DNA from: Bacillota bacterium
GTDB taxonomy: Bacteria > Bacillota > UBA5301 > JASBVW01
Reading direction: 5' to 3'
NCBI GenBank assembly: GCA_029961005.1
Contig: JASBVW010000083.1
Location: forward strand, 1 to 6,445
DNA: 6,445 nucleotides
Shown here: in pieces, positions 4,131-6,445 of the stretch
How the letters are laid out: each line of letters opens with the position of its first letter
Numbering within the stretch: position 1 is the first letter of the stretch
Made by a program: the position numbers and the translations under genes
The notes under the pieces: model-generated
Told to the model about the DNA's origin: nothing
The model's database searches: none
What the model saw: only the letters and a program-made list of their open reading frames with translations

Positions 4131-6143
4131 ATGGGTAAGTATTTCCTGGCGGCCTTAGGAATCATACTGGCTTTCTGGGGATGGGACAGCCCGGGGGCGC
4201 GGGCGGTGACCTACGAGGTTTTGACTCAGCCGGGTTCTTCCCCTGAATTGCGGGCCCTTTGGGTGACGCGCTGGACTCTGACCGATCCAGAGGCGGTGCG
4301 GAACCTGGTGCGCCGGGCGGCGGACAGCCACTTCAATGCCCTCTTTCTCCAGGTCAACGGGCAGGGGGAAGCCTATTACCGCTCAGAGCTTTTGCCGCGG
4401 GAGCAGGAGCTGCCGCCCGACTTTGACCCCCTGCAGGTGGCGCTGGACGAGGCGCACGCCCGGGGGCTGGAGGTGCACGCCTGGATCAACGCCCTCAACG
4501 TGGGAAGTTTCGGCGTGCCGCTCTCCTCAGAACTTCACGTGCTGAAGCGCCACCCGGAGTGGGTGGTCACCGATGCCCGGGGCAAGACGATCTGGCAATA
4601 CGATTCGCGCGAGCGGCGCAATCTGGCCGGGTATTTTTTGGAGCCGGGGTACGAAGGGGTGCGGGAGTACCTGCAGGCTGTGGTGGCGGAGCTGGTGCGC
4701 AACTACGCCGTGGATGGGGTTCACCTGGACTACATCCGCTATCCCGGCCGCCAGATGGGGTACAGCCCGGAAAACCGGGAGGCCTTCCGCCTGGCCACCG
4801 GCTACGATCCGGTGGACCTCTTCCGCCAAGGCGGACAACTCCAAGAGCAGCTGGGGCCGGAGGAGTTCCGGGCCTTAAAAGAGGAATGGGACCTCTGGCG
4901 AAGCCGCCAGGTGACCGAGGTGGTGCGCCGCGTCTATCAGACCGTGGCGGCGATTCGGCCGCAGGTCAAAGTTTCAGCGGCCGTCTTCCCCGATCCGGTA
5001 GCGGCCAGAGCGGAGTACTTTCAGGATTGGCCTACCTGGCTGCACGAGGGGATCGTAGATTTTGTGGCTCTCATGGCCTATTCCACCGATACGGAAGTGG
5101 TGGAGCGGCAGGTCCGGGCGGCGGTGGCGGTGGCGGGGGAGAGGCCGGTTTATGCGGGGATAGGGGCGTATCAACTGCTTCGCCCGGCTTCCATTGTGGA
5201 GAAGATCGAGGCCGCCCGCCGGGCGGGCGCCTCCGGCGTCATCCTCTTTGACTACCGCACGGTGGCGGCGCGGGGGGATCTTTTGGAGAAGGTGGCTCAG
5301 GAGACCTTCTCAGAGAAGGTACAGGTGCCGGTTTTGCCCTGGAAGTCGCAAAGGGCGGGCATACCGGGCGGGGACGCCCAGCAGGTAGTTCAACAGTTAT
5401 CTGTGGAAGAAAAGGTGGGCCAGATGCTGCTTTTGACGCTGGAGGGGCCGGCTCTCTCACCGGAACAAAGGAGTCTCCTGGCCCAGGGGTGGGCGAGCGG
5501 CGTGCTCTTGCGGGGTGACCCGGCGCGTACCGCTCCCGGCGCGGAATCTGCGGATCCTCTGCTGGCTCGCCTGGCCAGGGATGTGCGGGAGGCGGGCTTC
5601 CTCTCCCCCAGCCTGGTGCCGCCTCTGTTGCTCCGGGGCCCTTTTACCTTTGGGACGGCGCTGGACGCTGGGGCCAGGTGGTACAGGCCTGAAGGGCTAA
5701 CCCTTCTGGAAGGGCCGGCATGGCCGGCCTTCTCGGATGGGGATGCGACTTTGGCGATCCGGGAGCTGCAGGACGGACTGGCCGGCCCGGAGGCGGGCTT
5801 CGCTGCAGTGGAGGCCATTGCTGCCGGGGCGGACCTCTTGATCCTCCCCCCGGGAGCCGGAGGGGAAGAGGTGCACCGGGTGGTGCTCTGGGCGGTGAGG
5901 GCGGGGCGCCTGCCTCTAGAGAGGCTGGATCGGTCAGTGGAGCGCATTTTGGAAGTTAAGGCTCACCTGGGCCTCTGGCACGGGCACTTGGCGGCCCAGG
6001 GTGGGGGCGCGGCTGCGCCGCCGGCGGAGCCGGCTGAGGCGGGGGCGCGAGGAATGCCCACCGGAGCAGCGAAAGGGGAGGAAGATGGAGCAGCGGCGGA
6101 TCCAGTGCCGGGGCAGGATGTGGAGCCCGCGCGGGTGGATTGA
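4131..6143 (+). CDS. Secreted GHL10 (DUF187/DigH-like) glycosidase fused to a degenerate GH3-like domain
   Basis: This 670-residue exported protein starts with a signal peptide: MGKYFLAALGIILAFWGW, probable cleavage after ARA (residue 25), no lipobox Cys. The GHL10 domain covers about 38-392: ELRALWVTRW (39-48), FDPLQVALDEAHARGLEVHAWIN (98-120), HPEWVV (141-146), DGVHLDYIRYP (195-205), VSAAVFPD (281-288), DFVALMAYS (310-318), GVILFDYR (369-376). E. coli DigH of this family cleaves peptide-free peptidoglycan glycan strands, so a wall-glycan substrate is plausible here. After a linker, a GH3-like part starts at QQLSVEEKVGQMLLL (421-435) and GVLLRGD (457-463), then jumps to the GH3 C-terminal pattern AVEAIAAGADLLILPPG (559-575) and RLPLERLDRSVERILEVKAH (593-612). 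The KHFPGHG and TDD catalytic segments of NagZ-type enzymes are absent. Residues 620-670 are a low-complexity Ala/Gly/Pro/Glu tail overlapping nagA. The ATG at 4131 is the only start that keeps the signal peptide, although its ribosome site is weak. Confidence 0.88.
   Translation: MGKYFLAALGIILAFWGWDSPGARAVTYEVLTQPGSSPELRALWVTRWTLTDPEAVRNLVRRAADSHFNALFLQVNGQGEAYYRSELLPREQELPPDFDPLQVALDEAHARGLEVHAWINALNVGSFGVPLSSELHVLKRHPEWVVTDARGKTIWQYDSRERRNLAGYFLEPGYEGVREYLQAVVAELVRNYAVDGVHLDYIRYPGRQMGYSPENREAFRLATGYDPVDLFRQGGQLQEQLGPEEFRALKEEWDLWRSRQVTEVVRRVYQTVAAIRPQVKVSAAVFPDPVAARAEYFQDWPTWLHEGIVDFVALMAYSTDTEVVERQVRAAVAVAGERPVYAGIGAYQLLRPASIVEKIEAARRAGASGVILFDYRTVAARGDLLEKVAQETFSEKVQVPVLPWKSQRAGIPGGDAQQVVQQLSVEEKVGQMLLLTLEGPALSPEQRSLLAQGWASGVLLRGDPARTAPGAESADPLLARLARDVREAGFLSPSLVPPLLLRGPFTFGTALDAGARWYRPEGLTLLEGPAWPAFSDGDATLAIRELQDGLAGPEAGFAAVEAIAAGADLLILPPGAGGEEVHRVVLWAVRAGRLPLERLDRSVERILEVKAHLGLWHGHLAAQGGGAAAPPAEPAEAGARGMPTGAAKGEEDGAAADPVPGQDVEPARVD
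5691..5732 (+). repeat. Cluster of short inverted repeats inside the GH3-like domain
   Basis: GAAGGG occurs at 5691-5696 and 5709-5714, with its complement CCCTTC between them at 5701-5706, so CCCTTC can pair with either copy. The second copy also starts a hairpin, GAAGG (5709-5713) with CCTTC (5728-5732), continued inside by CCGG/CCGG around CATGG. All of it lies in coding sequence for residues about 521-534, the part of the GH3-like domain that no longer resembles the family. The symmetry is real; a function is not shown, and chance in GC-rich DNA is possible. Confidence 0.45.
6075..6081 (+). promoter_or_regulatory. Ribosome binding site of nagA inside the preceding gene
   Basis: GGGGAGG followed by AAG and then the ATG at 6085. 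The site is strong but close to the start (3-4 nt), and it lies within the coding sequence of the GHL10 gene, so initiation of nagA is probably coupled to translation of the upstream gene. Confidence 0.6.
6085..6143 (+). other. 59-bp same-strand overlap of the GHL10 gene and nagA
   Basis: The upstream gene ends with TGA at 6141-6143 in a frame different from nagA, which begins at 6085. In this stretch the upstream gene encodes a low-complexity Gly/Ala/Asp/Glu/Pro tail, while the nagA frame encodes the conserved-looking N-terminal strands. This suggests the upstream frame was extended into nagA rather than the reverse. Confidence 0.8.
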
Positions 6144-6445
6144 GCACGCCGCGGTGATCATCCGGGGCGGGGTGATCGAGTACGCGGGCCGTGAAGCGGA
6201 CTGCCCTTCAGAGTTGGTGGCTTCGCTTCAGGCGGAGGTAGATGCCGGGGAAGGATATCTCGTCCCCGGCTTTATTGATCTGCACGTTCACGGAGCCCTG
6301 GGCCGGGCCGTGGACGAGGTCCGGGCCGGCGGGTCGCCCGGTGAGCCGGAGGTGAGCAGCCGGGAGGGGAAGGGAAGCGTCGAGCCAGTCGTTGTGGAAC
6401 TGCTGCCCCGGCTGAGTACCTTTTTGGCCAGTTGCGGGGTTACCG
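6085..6445 (+). CDS. nagA: N-acetylglucosamine-6-phosphate deacetylase, N-terminal part (3'-truncated by window edge)
   Basis: The first 120 residues of a NagA-type amidohydrolase are present; the gene runs off the right edge. NagA removes acetate from GlcNAc-6-phosphate in the cytoplasm to give GlcN-6-phosphate, the entry step of amino-sugar use and peptidoglycan recycling. The N-terminal beta-sandwich strands (RIQCRGRMWSPRGWIEHAAV, 5-24; GGVIEYAG, 28-35) lead into YLVPGFIDLHVHGALGRAVD (58-77), whose His-x-His (67, 69) opens the amidohydrolase barrel. FLASCGVT (113-120) matches the usual 'la..GvTs' step. Between these, residues 81-104 are a Gly/Glu/Ser-rich stretch making this loop about 20 residues longer than I recall for Bacillus NagA. 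The ATG at 6085 has a GGGGAGG site and overlaps the previous gene by 59 bp in another frame. Another sugar-linked amidohydrolase cannot be fully excluded because the catalytic Asp region is outside the window. Confidence 0.83.
   Translation, partial: MEQRRIQCRGRMWSPRGWIEHAAVIIRGGVIEYAGREADCPSELVASLQAEVDAGEGYLVPGFIDLHVHGALGRAVDEVRAGGSPGEPEVSSREGKGSVEPVVVELLPRLSTFLASCGVT

Noticed and set aside
4559..5251. A 230-codon alternative plus-strand frame inside the GHL10 domain
   Set aside because: Its Gly/Ala/Arg-rich translation is the shifted-frame shadow of the conserved GHL10 sequence.

Overview
The window is GC-rich (estimated by eye, not counted), densely coding bacterial chromosome. GTG starts, strong AAGGAGG-type ribosome binding sites and the particular protein subfamilies suggest a high-GC, possibly thermophilic Firmicute of the Moorella/Desulfotomaculum kind. 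That placement is an inference from family resemblance, not from a marker gene. No RNA gene, insertion sequence, CRISPR array or phage gene is visible. The theme throughout is carbohydrate: storage or structural polysaccharide on the left, cell-wall amino sugar on the right.

Layout. (1) Bases 1-1715, plus strand: the 3' part of a sugar-phosphate nucleotidyltransferase with a hexapeptide-repeat domain and a phosphomannomutase-like domain. The frame is open to the left edge, so the catalytic N-terminus lies outside. The mutase domain has lost its phosphoserine loop and phosphate-binding loop and looks like a pseudoenzyme. (2) 3983 down to 1649, minus strand: a two-gene operon, a DUF4912 protein followed after 34 bp by a GH57/DUF1957 alpha-glucan enzyme (1,4-alpha-glucan branching enzyme type) with all main catalytic motifs. 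Its 3' end overlaps the first gene tail-to-tail by 67 bp. (3) 3984-4130: a 147-bp divergent intergenic region with an AT-rich patch next to a dyad. (4) 4131-6143, plus strand: a secreted protein joining a GHL10 (DUF187, DigH/YngK-like) glycosidase domain to a shortened GH3-like domain that lacks the GH3 catalytic segments. (5) 6085-6445, plus strand: the start of an N-acetylglucosamine-6-phosphate deacetylase (NagA), overlapping the previous gene by 59 bp and running off the right edge.

How they fit together (inference): the DUF4912-GH57 pair probably works on an intracellular alpha-glucan, and the nucleotidyltransferase-like protein on NDP-sugar supply. The GHL10-GH3 protein and NagA form a translationally coupled pair suited to cleaving peptidoglycan-type glycan outside the membrane and recovering GlcNAc inside. 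The most interesting points are the GHL10 fusion to an eroded GH3 domain, the pseudo-mutase domain, and the two unusually long gene overlaps.
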